From Polaromonas sp. (lineage in GTDB: Bacteria; Pseudomonadota; Gammaproteobacteria; Burkholderiales; Burkholderiaceae): a DNA stretch of 30,826 bases. The notes beneath the pieces are model-generated. The model ran no database searches and was not told the origin of the DNA. It saw nothing but the letters and a program-made list of their open reading frames with translations. Where the stretch lies: the NCBI GenBank assembly GCA_013823505.1, contig PNMH01000046.1, forward strand, positions 1 to 30,826, given 5' to 3'. Position numbers and translations under genes: made by a program. Positions 8,067-16,385 of the stretch are shown here, one piece after another (the first letter of the stretch is position 1; every line of letters begins with the position of its first letter).

Positions 8067-8095
8067 GATACGCAGTGCGACCCTGCACTGGATTC
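8067..8095 (-). promoter_or_regulatory. Candidate ECF-sigma-like promoter with internal dyad before the fasciclin gene
   Basis: On the minus strand GAATCC (8095-8090), a 17-bp spacer and CGTATC (8072-8067) resemble ECF -35/-10 elements. A start near 8058 would leave a leader of about 30 nt. The spacer is nearly filled by a perfect dyad, CAGTGC-N6-GCACTG (8073-8090). No sigma gene is in the window, so this rests on motif resemblance only. Confidence 0.35.
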
Positions 8096-8216
8096 AAACC
8101 CGCGAAATGACCATGAGTCTTTGGGGCTATTCCAGCGCCGCCGCAGCGCCGCTTTCACCATCGGCGAAGACATCAGCATTTGCCTCGCCGCCTTCAGCAG
8201 ACTTTCTGTTCGCCGC

Positions 8217-8447
8217 TTACGAAAGAAACTCCCGGACAGTGAGCGCAGCCCAGAGAACAGTCATCGCAAGAAGGAGCCATGCCAAGACCCCGAGGCCAAA
8301 AGGAGCGGCGAAGCCCTCCAAAAGCATCCGGGTCCTTCCCTCAGCAGTAGGTGGATGTTTGTCCCGCACGGGTCCCTTAAATGCGAATGCATCAAGGCAG
8401 AGCCAAGCGCAACCCACTGTCAGCAGCAACAGAACCCAAGGTGCCAT
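8217..8447 (-). CDS. Small two-span membrane protein, unknown function
   Basis: 76 residues from the ATG at 8447. Two hydrophobic helices (MAPWVLLLLTVGCAWLCLDAF and GLGVLAWLLLAMTVLWAALTV) flank a polar loop with KGPVRDKHPP and EGRTRM. The hydrophobicity pattern and clean start favour a real gene. The in-frame sequence further upstream is rich in Arg, Ser and Cys and looks non-coding. The family is not recognised. It lies 190 bp upstream of the fasciclin gene in the same direction, too far to assume an operon. Confidence 0.5.
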   Translation of the reverse strand: MAPWVLLLLTVGCAWLCLDAFAFKGPVRDKHPPTAEGRTRMLLEGFAAPFGLGVLAWLLLAMTVLWAALTVREFLS

Positions 8448-8921
8448 AGAGCGCTCTTGCTTTTCGAATCGATGCCCGCTTCTGGCCGATCTGGGACATG
8501 CTACCGAGGCGCGTTTGCCTGAGGAAGAACATCTAAGGGACGCGCAGCAAAACGCCGTGTCCGCGCCACTCACAGGCTTGCAATGTCTGCAGCACCTCCG
8601 GCAGCTGACTCTCGATCCCTGCGATTGGGAGGAACTGAGTGACCGCGATCTGGCAATCGCTGCAGGCTCAGCTCTCAATCGCGACGTTCGCCTGTCGCTG
8701 CTTTGAAGCCACTCGGCTACTGTCCACTGTTCCATGCGGCCGTCAACACACGCATCCTGAACAGACATGCGTGCAGAGCAAGAGGCATCTTGGGCAGCCG
8801 CTCAATTTGTAGCCCGTTGCCCCACCCCTGCTTCTCTTCCGCCTTGATCTGGACGGGTTTCTTCGTCCTTGCGTGAGGGTATTCTGTTCAATCTTTGTTA
8901 GCAACAAACAGACCGCTTTTC
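8448..8921. other. 474-bp region without a confirmed gene
   Basis: This stretch has lower GC than its surroundings. The plus frame ending at 8706 gives a protein-like tail (PLTGLQCLQHLRQLTLDP and SDRDLAIAAGSALNRDVRLSLL), but its upstream part is antisense to the small membrane protein and has no good start, so it could be a gene remnant. The last 30 bp hold the palindrome TTTGTT-AGC-AACAAA (8894-8908) before the MBL-fold gene. Confidence 0.4.
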
Positions 8922-9560
8922 ATGCTGCGTTACCTCACCGTTCCCGTCACCGCGTTTGCCCAGAACTGTTCCATCGTTTGGTGTGATGAAACGAAAGACG
9001 CCGCCGTCATCGACCCCGGCGGAGATCTGGATCGCCTGTTGGCCGAAGTGCAGCGCCTGGGCGTGCAGCTCAAGGCGATCTGGCTCACCCACGCGCACAT
9101 CGACCACGCGGGGGGCACGGCCGATCTCGCCGAACAGCTCAGCCTACCCATCATTGGACCGCACCCGGGCGACCAGTTCTGGATCACCGGGCTGCCGCAG
9201 CAAGGCGCCATGTTTGGCTTTCCGCCCGCGCGCGCGTTCACGCCCACCCGCTGGCTGGCCGATGGCGACACGGTGCAGATCGGCAACTGCGTGCTGCAGG
9301 TGCGCCATTGCCCGGGTCATACACCCGGCCACGTGGTGTTTCACTCGGCCGAGGCTCGGCGGGCTTTTGTGGGCGATGTGCTCTTTGCCGGCAGCATCGG
9401 CCGCACCGATTTTCCGCAGGGCAACCACGCGCAGTTGATCAGCAGCATCAAGGAGCGTCTGTGGCCCATGGGCGATGACACCGTGTTCATTCCCGGCCAC
9501 GGTCCCGAGAGCAGCTTCGGCGCGGAGCGCCGGCACAACCCGCACGTGCAGGACGCTTGA
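8922..9560 (+). CDS. MBL-fold metallohydrolase, glyoxalase II-like (YcbL type)
   Basis: 212 residues. The metal-binding set is complete: THAHIDHAGG (His57, His59, Asp61, His62), His133 in HCPGHTPGH, Asp152 in VGDVLFAG and His193 in PGHG. The length and FAGSIGRTDFPQGN match the YcbL/GloB-like single-domain hydrolases. These act on S-lactoylglutathione or related thioesters, though the true substrate of this subgroup is often uncertain. It starts at ATG 8922; a TTG nine codons earlier lies within a palindrome and is unlikely. It converges on dprA with only three bases between the stops. Confidence 0.9.
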   Translation: MLRYLTVPVTAFAQNCSIVWCDETKDAAVIDPGGDLDRLLAEVQRLGVQLKAIWLTHAHIDHAGGTADLAEQLSLPIIGPHPGDQFWITGLPQQGAMFGFPPARAFTPTRWLADGDTVQIGNCVLQVRHCPGHTPGHVVFHSAEARRAFVGDVLFAGSIGRTDFPQGNHAQLISSIKERLWPMGDDTVFIPGHGPESSFGAERRHNPHVQDA

Positions 9561-9563
9561 CGC

Positions 9564-10667
9564 TCAGGCCTGGCCCAGGCGCTGAAAGAGACCGCCGGGC
9601 AAGCGGCCGATGGAGCCGTCCAGCTCCAGTTCGAGCAGGCGGGCCTGCAGGTGGGCGGTGTCCAGGCCGGTGCGGGCCTGCAAGGCGTCCAGGCTCACGG
9701 GCTCGAAACCCATGGCCTTGAGCAGCGCGTCGGCGTCTTCGCCTTCAAAGGCTTCTTCCACCGAGGCGTCGGGCTTGCGCGGCTCCACCAGGCGCAGGTC
9801 TTCCAGGATGTCTTGCGCGGACTCGACCAGCTTGGCGCCCTGGCGGATCAGCGCGTGGCAGCCGCGCGATTGCGGTGCGTGAATCGAGCCCGGGATGGCA
9901 AACACCTCGCGCCCTTGCTCGGCCGCCATCCGCGCCGTGATCAATGAGCCCGACTGCAGCGTGGCTTCCACCACCAGCGTGCCTTGCGACAGGCCGGCGA
10001 TCAGGCGGTTGCGTTGCGGAAAGTTGGCCTGCAGCGGCGGTGTGCCCAGCGGGTATTCGCTGACGATGGCACCTTGCGCGGCGATCCGGTGCGCCAGCGC
10101 GAGGTGGCGTCGCGGGTAGACGCGGTCCAGTCCGGTGCCCACCACCGCGATGGTGGGCGCTCCGCCTTCGAGTGCGCCCGTGTGGGCCGCACCATCGACG
10201 CCCAGCGCCAGCCCCGAGACCACACACACGCCGGCCTGGCCCAGTGCCCGGGCGAACTGGTGGGCATTGGCTTCGCCTTGCGGTGTGGGGTTGCGGCTGC
10301 CGACCATGGCCAGGCGGCGCGGGTGGGCCAGCACCTCCAGATCGCCCATCACGTACAGCAGCACGGGTGGGTCGGCCATCTGCAGCAGGTCGGTTGGAAA
10401 ACGCGGGTCGGCCAGCGTCAGCACATGCCGGTTGGCGCCCTCGGCCAGCCAGGTGAGTACCTGTTCCAGCCGTGCATCCAGATCGTCGGGGGCTGCCTGC
10501 AGGGCGAGTGCCGTCTTGGGTCCCACCACGGTTTGCAGGGCGGCCAGCGGTTGCGCAAAGATGGCCTCGGGCAGGCCAAACGCGGCCAGCAGCTTGCGGG
10601 CGGTGTCCTTGCCCACGCCGGGCGTGAGCAACAGCCGCACCCAGGCGGCCAGCTCCTGACGCTGCAT
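9564..10667 (-). CDS. dprA: DNA-processing protein DprA
   Basis: 367 residues. An N-terminal helix-hairpin region (LLLTPGVGKDTARKLLAAFG) is followed by the Rossmann-like DprA core with MVGSRNPTPQGE, VSGLALGVDGAAHTGALEGG, VVGTGLDRVYPRRH and SQGTLVVEA. A C-terminal winged helix (SLDALQARTGLDTAHLQARLLELELDG) closes the protein. DprA loads RecA on incoming single-stranded DNA during natural transformation. It lies six bases after the LysM gene in the same direction, a linkage common in Burkholderiales. Length is normal. Confidence 0.95.
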   Translation of the reverse strand: MQRQELAAWVRLLLTPGVGKDTARKLLAAFGLPEAIFAQPLAALQTVVGPKTALALQAAPDDLDARLEQVLTWLAEGANRHVLTLADPRFPTDLLQMADPPVLLYVMGDLEVLAHPRRLAMVGSRNPTPQGEANAHQFARALGQAGVCVVSGLALGVDGAAHTGALEGGAPTIAVVGTGLDRVYPRRHLALAHRIAAQGAIVSEYPLGTPPLQANFPQRNRLIAGLSQGTLVVEATLQSGSLITARMAAEQGREVFAIPGSIHAPQSRGCHALIRQGAKLVESAQDILEDLRLVEPRKPDASVEEAFEGEDADALLKAMGFEPVSLDALQARTGLDTAHLQARLLELELDGSIGRLPGGLFQRLGQA

Positions 10668-10673
10668 GGCGCC

Positions 10674-11924
10674 TTACGGGTTGACGAAGCGGTCGCCGAC
10701 CTTGACGCCGTCGGTGATCTGCAGCACCAGGGCGTAAGAGACCTTGTCGAAGGTGCGGAAGACCATCATGAGACCGTTGCGCTCGCCCGGCAGGCGCAGC
10801 TGGGGTCGCGCCGTGTCGGTGCCGTCGGTCACGAGGTTGCTCTCGCGCTGCAGCGCGAGCACATGGCCACGCTCGATGCCGTGTTCGGTGCCGCGGTTGA
10901 TCGTGACCACCTGGTTCTGGCCGGCGAAGTTCACGGCGTTGCCGTACACCGAGACGATCTGGCCGGTGTGGATGCCTTGCGGCGCGCGCGGCACAAAGTT
11001 GGTCAGCTCGCGCGGTGGCTCGGGCAGCAGCCGGTCGCCAATGCGCATTTCTTCCTTGGCCGCCACGATGTCGATCGACGCGGGCACCAGTTCTGTGACA
11101 GTCTGGCCGTTGGGGCCGACCGCAGCTCGGGTGGTTTCACCGGTGACCACGCTGGCCTTGCCCACGTACTGAGCTTCGTAACCCAAAATCTGGGCAGTGG
11201 TGGGGTCGCGCAGGGGCGTGGCGTTGCGGAAGACGCGGTATTGCGTGGACTTGCCGTCGACCACCGAGAGCGGTTCGCCTTGCGGGCCGTCGATGTACTG
11301 GGCGCGGGCATAGGCGCGGTCACCGCGGCTGAGCATCACGCGGTTTTCTTGCGTGGCCACAATGCGGGGTGCGCGCGAGAAGGTGGCTTCGTCCACGATC
11401 AGCGGTTCGGTCAGGAACGACTCAATGGCTTGCAGGTTGACCGGCGGAATCGCCGAGTCGCCCAGACTCTCGTAACGGGTGCGCGGCGAAACGCGGACGG
11501 TCTCGCTGTCGCCACTGCCGGGTGCGCGGGTGGTCAGGCGGGCGCGTCCGTTGGACTTGTCGAGGTACAGCACCTGACCCGGGTAGATGCGGTGCGGGTT
11601 CTTGATGTCGTCCAGGTTCATGCCCCAGAGCTCGGGCCAGCGCCAAGGCGTCTTGAGGAAGATGCCGGAGATCGCCCACAGGGTGTCTCCGCGCTTGATG
11701 GTGTAGCTGTCGGGCGCGTTGGGTGCCAGTTCGGACAGCGGCACGCCGGTCTGGGCCACCTGGGTGGCGGTGGCGCGCTGGCCGGACGTGATGGGGAAGT
11801 TTTGCGCCGAGACGGTGCCAGCGAACGCGGCAGCGATCAGGGCAACAGCGCAAACCACCGGCCGAAGCGGGCTCGTGGGGCGCGTGGACGGGACGTCGGC
11901 AAACAAGCGTTTTTTCAATGGCAT
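10674..11924 (-). CDS. LysM-domain exported protein
   Basis: 416 residues from the ATG at 11924 (MPLKKRLF). Residues about 20-40 form a signal peptide (VVCAVALIAAAFAGTVSAQ). A LysM peptidoglycan-binding motif follows at about 72-120: DSYTIKRGDTLWAISGIFLK, then WPELWGMN and KNPHRIYPGQVLYL. The remaining 300 residues have no named fold that I recognise. It is expected in the periplasm, bound to the cell wall. It shares a transcript with dprA and is divergent from def. An earlier in-frame codon at 12032 would put the signal peptide internally, so 11924 is preferred. Confidence 0.88.
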   Translation of the reverse strand: MPLKKRLFADVPSTRPTSPLRPVVCAVALIAAAFAGTVSAQNFPITSGQRATATQVAQTGVPLSELAPNAPDSYTIKRGDTLWAISGIFLKTPWRWPELWGMNLDDIKNPHRIYPGQVLYLDKSNGRARLTTRAPGSGDSETVRVSPRTRYESLGDSAIPPVNLQAIESFLTEPLIVDEATFSRAPRIVATQENRVMLSRGDRAYARAQYIDGPQGEPLSVVDGKSTQYRVFRNATPLRDPTTAQILGYEAQYVGKASVVTGETTRAAVGPNGQTVTELVPASIDIVAAKEEMRIGDRLLPEPPRELTNFVPRAPQGIHTGQIVSVYGNAVNFAGQNQVVTINRGTEHGIERGHVLALQRESNLVTDGTDTARPQLRLPGERNGLMMVFRTFDKVSYALVLQITDGVKVGDRFVNP

Positions 11925-12209
11925 GTGGTGGCCCCTGGGGCGGCGATGCCGGTTGTCAGCGGGCATTTCCTGGTGCATTTCCGGGAAACGACAGCTGCCC
12001 CCCGGTGGCGCTCGTGTCTTGACAAATCGCATTTGATTTTGCGCCCAAGCCTTTGATTAGGCAATGTTTATGGCGGGGGGCTTTCACGCGCCGTGGCAAA
12101 AGTGGCGAAAATGGCGACACCGCATTCCGCCTGTCCCCGGCTTGCCGCCAGCCGTCGCCCGGGTACATTGCACAGGTCCGTACCAGCCCCTCGTTTGTCC
12201 CCTTTTTCC

Positions 12210-12731
12210 ATGACCCAGCCGTCCCTGCTGCCCATCCTTTGTTATCCCGATCCCCGCTTGCACACCGTGGCCCGCCCGGTGAAGGCGGTGGACGACCGCA
12301 TCCGCGCGCTGAGCCGTCAGATGCTGGACACCATGTACGACGCCCACGGCATTGGTCTGGCCGCCACGCAGGTGGACGTGCACGAGCGCCTGATTGTTAT
12401 CGACGTGAGCGAGACGCGCGACCAGCCCATGGTGCTGATCAACCCGGTGATCGAATGGGCCAGTCCCGAGACGCGCAAGGGCGAAGAGGGCTGCCTCTCG
12501 GTGCCCGGCATCTACGACGGTGTGGAGCGCTCGCTGGCCGTGCGCGTGCGGGCACAGGACCTGGACGGCAGCGAGCGCACCATTGAAGCCGAAGGCATGC
12601 TGGCCGTGTGCATCCAGCACGAGATGGACCATTTGATGGGCAAGGTGTTTGTGGAATACCTCTCGCCGCTCAAGCGCACGCGCATCAAGTCCAAGATGGT
12701 CAAGGCCCAGCGGGAGGCGATGAAGGCTTGA
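12210..12731 (+). CDS. def: Peptide deformylase
   Basis: 173 residues with all three metal motifs: GIGLAATQ (47-54), EEGCLS (Cys95) and QHEMDH (His137, Glu138, His141). The enzyme removes the formyl group from nascent N-termini in the cytoplasm. ATG 12210 is chosen because the protein then begins [17 protein letters not shown], the usual family start. It is followed after 28 bp by fmt, which makes the formyl-Met-tRNA that def later acts on. Confidence 0.97.
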   Translation: MTQPSLLPILCYPDPRLHTVARPVKAVDDRIRALSRQMLDTMYDAHGIGLAATQVDVHERLIVIDVSETRDQPMVLINPVIEWASPETRKGEEGCLSVPGIYDGVERSLAVRVRAQDLDGSERTIEAEGMLAVCIQHEMDHLMGKVFVEYLSPLKRTRIKSKMVKAQREAMKA

Positions 12732-12759
12732 GGCCTTTGTCCGGTCTCGACCTTCGCTC

Positions 12760-13740
12760 ATGAAACTCATTTTTGCCGGCACGCCGGAATTCGCCGGTGT
12801 GGCACTGGCCCGTTTGCTGGCCGCCGGTTTCCAGGTGCCTCTGGTGCTCACCCAGCCCGACCGCCCGGCCGGTCGCGGGATGAAGCTGCAGGCCTCACCC
12901 GTGAAGCAACTCGCGCTGCAGCACCACATCACGGTGGCGCAACCGCGCAGCCTGCGGCTGGACGGCAAGTATCCCGAAGACGCCGCAGCGGCGCGTGACG
13001 CCATTGAAGCCGCGCAGGCCGATGTGATGGTGGTGGCAGCCTATGGCTTGATCCTGCCGCAGTGGGTGCTGGACGTCCCCCGGCTCGGGTGTATGAACAT
13101 CCATGCGTCATTGCTGCCGCGCTGGCGCGGCGCAGCGCCCATCCACCGCGCCATCGAAGCCGGCGACGCCGAGACCGGCGTGACCATCATGCAGATGGAC
13201 GCCGGCCTGGACACGGGCGACATGCTGCTGATGGAGCGCCTGCCGATCCGCGCGGACGACACCACCGGCAGCCTGCACGACCGCCTGGCCGTGCTCGGTG
13301 GGCGGCTCGTCGTTGAAGCGCTGGAGATCGCCGCCTGCGGTGGCCTGACCGCGCAGCGGCAGCCCAATGAGGGCGTGACCTACGCCCACAAGATCGACAA
13401 GGCCGAGGCGGCGATCGACTGGACCGCACCCGCCGAGGTGCTGTCGCGCCGGGTGCGCGCTTTCAACCCGTTTCCCGGCGCCGCCACCGCGCGCGCGGGT
13501 GAGCCCATGAAGGTGTGGGCCGCGCATGCTGTGCCAGGGTCGGCGGCTGCGGCGCCGGGGCAGGTGCTCGCGTTGGGCGACGACGGCATCGCGGTGCAGA
13601 CCGCCAGCGGCGTGCTGGTGCTCACCGAGCTGCAACGCGCTGGCGGCAAACGCCTGGCGGCGGCCGACTTCCTGCGCGGCCATGAGCTGCGTGTGGGCGA
13701 CGTGCTGGACGCAGCGCCCGCGCAGAAAGCGCCGGCCTGA
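12760..13740 (+). CDS. fmt: Methionyl-tRNA formyltransferase
   Basis: 326 residues. [16 protein letters not shown] opens the N-terminal Rossmann domain. The catalytic residues Asn113, His115 and Asp151 lie in [18 protein letters not shown] and [10 protein letters not shown]. The C-terminal OB-like domain (about residues 208-320) binds tRNA. The enzyme formylates initiator Met-tRNA using 10-formyl-tetrahydrofolate. Its stop shares one base with the azlC start (TGATG at 13738-13742), indicating translational coupling. Confidence 0.97.
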   Translation: MKLIFAGTPEFAGVALARLLAAGFQVPLVLTQPDRPAGRGMKLQASPVKQLALQHHITVAQPRSLRLDGKYPEDAAAARDAIEAAQADVMVVAAYGLILPQWVLDVPRLGCMNIHASLLPRWRGAAPIHRAIEAGDAETGVTIMQMDAGLDTGDMLLMERLPIRADDTTGSLHDRLAVLGGRLVVEALEIAACGGLTAQRQPNEGVTYAHKIDKAEAAIDWTAPAEVLSRRVRAFNPFPGAATARAGEPMKVWAAHAVPGSAAAAPGQVLALGDDGIAVQTASGVLVLTELQRAGGKRLAAADFLRGHELRVGDVLDAAPAQKAPA

Positions 13741-14483
13741 TGTTTTTCCTGCGCGAACACCGCCGCCGCCCCGAGTTCTGGCAGGGCTTTCGCGAGCAGA
13801 CCACCGTGGCCATGGGCATTGGTGCCTGGGGCTTGATGACCGGCGTGTCGCTGGTGCAGTCCGGCCTCTCGCCGCTGGAGGCGGTGCTCATGACGCTGAT
13901 CGTGTACGCCGGCAGCGCCCAGCTGGCGGCCGTGCCCATGATCGCGGCCGGCGCGCCGCTGTGGGTGATCCTGGCGGCGGCGTTTTGCGTGAACCTGCGC
14001 TTCGTCGTGTTCTCCGCCCACCTGCGGCCCTACCTCATGCACCTGCCGCGCTGGCAGCGAATGGTCACCGGCTACATCACCGCCGACCTCAGCTACGTGT
14101 TCTTTGCGCGCAAATACCCCAAGCCGGGCACAACGCCCGACGAACTGGCTGGACAGCAGGCCTACCTCATGGGCAATTGCGCGGTGAACTACGTGTCCTG
14201 GATGGGCGCCAGCCTGCTGGGCATCGCGCTGACCAACGTGATTCCGATCGCCTGGGGCCTGGGCTTTGCCGGCATTCTGGCCTTGCTGGGCGTGTTGTGT
14301 TCGCTCGCCACCTCAAAGTTGCGCGCCGTCTCCGCCGGGGTGGCCGGGGCAGCGGCGGTGGCGGCGATTGCGCTGCCGCTCAAGCTCAACATCCTCGTGG
14401 CGATTGCCAGTGCGGTGGCGATCTGCCTGGTGCTGGAGAAGCTGGGTCCGCAAGACCCGGCGGGTGGGGTGCGCCATGTTTGA
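13740..14483 (+). CDS. azlC: AzlC-family branched-chain amino acid exporter, large subunit
   Basis: 247 residues with several membrane spans. The start (FREQTTVAMGIGAWGLMTGVSLVQSGLS) and MTLIVYAGSAQLAAVPMIAAGAP are AzlC signatures. With the small AzlD partner encoded next, it forms an inner-membrane exporter of branched-chain or related amino acids. It is coupled to fmt at the start and overlaps azlD by 8 bp at the end. Confidence 0.92.
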   Translation: MFFLREHRRRPEFWQGFREQTTVAMGIGAWGLMTGVSLVQSGLSPLEAVLMTLIVYAGSAQLAAVPMIAAGAPLWVILAAAFCVNLRFVVFSAHLRPYLMHLPRWQRMVTGYITADLSYVFFARKYPKPGTTPDELAGQQAYLMGNCAVNYVSWMGASLLGIALTNVIPIAWGLGFAGILALLGVLCSLATSKLRAVSAGVAGAAAVAAIALPLKLNILVAIASAVAICLVLEKLGPQDPAGGVRHV

Positions 14484-14811
14484 CCTGGACCCCTGGACGC
14501 TGCTCACCATCGTGCTGCTGGGCTGCATCACCGTGATCACGCGCGGCTTCTTTTTCATCTCCAGCAAGCCCTGGACCTTGCCGCACTGGGCGCAGCGCGG
14601 CCTGCAGTACGCACCCATCGCGGCGCTGGCGGCGGTGGTCATTCCCGAGATCGTCACGACGCAGGGCGTGTTCATCACCACCTGGCAAGACGCGCGCCTG
14701 TTCGCTGCATTCGCGGGCATGGCGTGGTTCTTCTGGAAGCGTGGCGTGCTGGGCACCATCGTCTGCGGCACCGCGGTGTACCTGCCGCTGCGCCTCATGC
14801 TGGGCTGGTGA
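14476..14811 (+). CDS. azlD: AzlD-family branched-chain amino acid exporter, small subunit
   Basis: 111 residues, three to four spans. MFDLDPWTLLTIVLLGCITVITRGFFF and GLQYAPIAALAAVVIPEI match AzlD, including the conserved TRxxFF-like and APxAxLxAxxxPE blocks. It overlaps azlC by 8 bp. Its stop converges on the PAP2 gene with six bases between. Confidence 0.92.
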   Translation: MFDLDPWTLLTIVLLGCITVITRGFFFISSKPWTLPHWAQRGLQYAPIAALAAVVIPEIVTTQGVFITTWQDARLFAAFAGMAWFFWKRGVLGTIVCGTAVYLPLRLMLGW

Positions 14812-14817
14812 GGGCGC

Positions 14818-15585
14818 TCAGGCTGGCTTTGCAGCCAGCCGTGGAAGCAGGAGGCGCCAGAGCGCCAACGAAACGCCACCACAGATCACCAGCGTCCACA
14901 GCGTGTGGCTGGGGTAGTGGGCGCCGCGCATGGTCTGCACCGTGCCCGCCACCGCGCCCGCGAACAACACGGGCACCAGCCAACGCAAGCCCGTCACCTG
15001 GCTGCGTGATGTGCCCGAGGGCGGCATCAGCCAGGGCAGGCTGAGTGCCAGAAAGGCGAAGGCGCTGGAGGCGTGGCCACCCGGAAAGCAGCGCCCGGTA
15101 CCGCCATCGGCCAGTCCCCAGGTCCAGTGGGACACGTAAGCCGCGGGTCCGCCGAAGGCTTGCAGCTCCCAGGGGCAACTCGTCAGGCTCGCGTTCTTGA
15201 TGAGGTTGACAGCGATCAGCGACAGCGTGACCAGCACCAACACCGCCCAGCGCTCGCGCCGCGGCAGGCTCAGGCCGGCGAGGCGGTCCATGTTCCAGCG
15301 CGTGGGCCAGAGCGCCCAGACCGCGATCAACAGAAACACCCCGGTGGCTGCCTGGCGCACACCTTCGTGCAACACGCGCTCCAGCACCCAGGTGTGCTGC
15401 AGGGCAAAGCCGGTGGGCGTGCCGATGAGACGCATCACGGGCAGGTCCAAGCCGACAAGATCCCACAGACCGGTGAGAAACAGCGCGCCCAGCCACCAGG
15501 CGGCCACCGGCGATGCCGATGACTCGGATGGTGCCAAGACCGTGGATGGGGTGAGTGAAGCGGCCGTGCAGCTGGGATGTGGCAT
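14818..15585 (-). CDS. PAP2-family membrane phosphatase
   Basis: 255 residues from the ATG at 15585; an ATG at 15636 would add 17 residues but cover the regulator box. About six spans. The PAP2 active-site pieces are Lys130 (NLIKNASLTSCPWEL), FPGGHASSA with His171, and Arg220-GAHYPSHTLW with His223 and His227. The first motif lacks the usual RP, having SCPW instead, and the third lacks the usual Asp. PAP2 proteins remove phosphate from lipids such as undecaprenyl diphosphate or lipid A. Being divergent from a PmrAB-like system and sharing a PmrA-type box suggests lipid A or lipid-phosphate remodelling. Confidence 0.85.
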   Translation of the reverse strand: MPHPSCTAASLTPSTVLAPSESSASPVAAWWLGALFLTGLWDLVGLDLPVMRLIGTPTGFALQHTWVLERVLHEGVRQAATGVFLLIAVWALWPTRWNMDRLAGLSLPRRERWAVLVLVTLSLIAVNLIKNASLTSCPWELQAFGGPAAYVSHWTWGLADGGTGRCFPGGHASSAFAFLALSLPWLMPPSGTSRSQVTGLRWLVPVLFAGAVAGTVQTMRGAHYPSHTLWTLVICGGVSLALWRLLLPRLAAKPA

Positions 15586-15607
15586 GCGCGGAGTGTTGAT
15601 GGCTCCC

Positions 15608-15624
15608 GTTAAGTGCGACTTAAG
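15608..15624 (+). promoter_or_regulatory. PmrA-type box before the OmpR-family regulator
   Basis: GTTAAG-TGCGA-CTTAAG (15608-15624 region) has the hexamer-N5-hexamer, 11-bp-period layout of PmrA boxes (YTTAAK repeats). A CATAAT hexamer at 15634-15639 sits where a -10 should be if the box replaces the -35. The box ends 57 nt before the regulator start and also lies 23 bp upstream of the PAP2 start. It also forms the palindrome TTAAGT-GCG-ACTTAA. Confidence 0.65.
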
Positions 15625-15680
15625 CGCCGTCCCCATAATGACGCGTTACCCAATCAACGGACTTCCGGTCCATTCCGACA

Positions 15681-16385
15681 ATGCGCGCACTCGTGGTGGA
15701 AGACGATCCCGGCATCGCCAGCGGCCTGCAGGCCTCGCTCAAGCAGGCGGGCTACGCGGTGGATGTGTGCAGCACCCTGGAGGCGGCGTGGCACGTGTTG
15801 TCGGTGGAGCCGGTGGACGTGCTGATCCTGGACCTCGGCCTGCCCGATGGCGATGGCCTGGACCTGCTGGCCCGCCTGCGTCGCCAGGCCCCGCCGGTGG
15901 CTGGCCGCACCGCCTTGCCGCGCAACGACCTGCCGGTGCTGATCATGACCGCCCGAGACGGCGTGAGCGACCGCGTGAGCGGCCTGGACAGCGGCGCCGA
16001 CGACTACATCGTCAAACCTTTCGACGCCAACGAGCTGCTGGCGCGCCTGCGCGCCATGCTGCGCCGGGCGGTGGGCTGCAGCAGCCCGGTGATCGCCCAC
16101 GGTGATCTGGTGGTGGACCCGGCATCCCACACCGTGTTGCGCGCGGGCGAGCTGGTGCCCCTGGGCGGCAAAGAATTTGCATTGCTCATGGCCTTGCTGC
16201 AGGCGCGGCCCCAGGTGCTGTCCAAATCACGCCTGGAGTCGTCGCTGTACGGCTTTGGCGAGGCGCTCGAGAGCAATGCCATCGAAGTGCACATCCACCA
16301 CCTGCGGCGCAAGCTGGGCGAGTCGCTCATCAAGACCGTGCGCGGCGTGGGCTACTTCGTGCCGCAACAAGATCCAACCGCATGA
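15681..16385 (+). CDS. OmpR-family response regulator, PmrA/QseB-like
   Basis: 234 residues. The receiver domain has the acidic pair in VVEDDP, phospho-acceptor Asp51 (LILDLGLPDGDG), Thr in MTARD and Lys in VKPFDANEL. The winged helix runs from about 135 and ends IKTVRGVGYFVP. Between helix 3 and strand 4 there are about ten extra residues (PPVAGRTALPRN) compared with typical PmrA or QseB. Its stop overlaps the kinase start as ATGA. PmrA/BasR is the best functional guess because the eptA-type gene follows and both carry PmrA-like boxes. QseB is the main alternative. Confidence 0.9.
   Translation: MRALVVEDDPGIASGLQASLKQAGYAVDVCSTLEAAWHVLSVEPVDVLILDLGLPDGDGLDLLARLRRQAPPVAGRTALPRNDLPVLIMTARDGVSDRVSGLDSGADDYIVKPFDANELLARLRAMLRRAVGCSSPVIAHGDLVVDPASHTVLRAGELVPLGGKEFALLMALLQARPQVLSKSRLESSLYGFGEALESNAIEVHIHHLRRKLGESLIKTVRGVGYFVPQQDPTA

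Noticed and set aside
12019..12041. TTGACA at 12019-12024 as a def promoter
   Set aside because: The sequence at the right spacing (CGCCCA) is not a -10 hexamer, so only half the promoter is present.
9984..12056. 690-codon plus-strand frame opposite dprA and the LysM gene
   Set aside because: It spans two convincing minus-strand genes and the gap between them, with no domain of its own.
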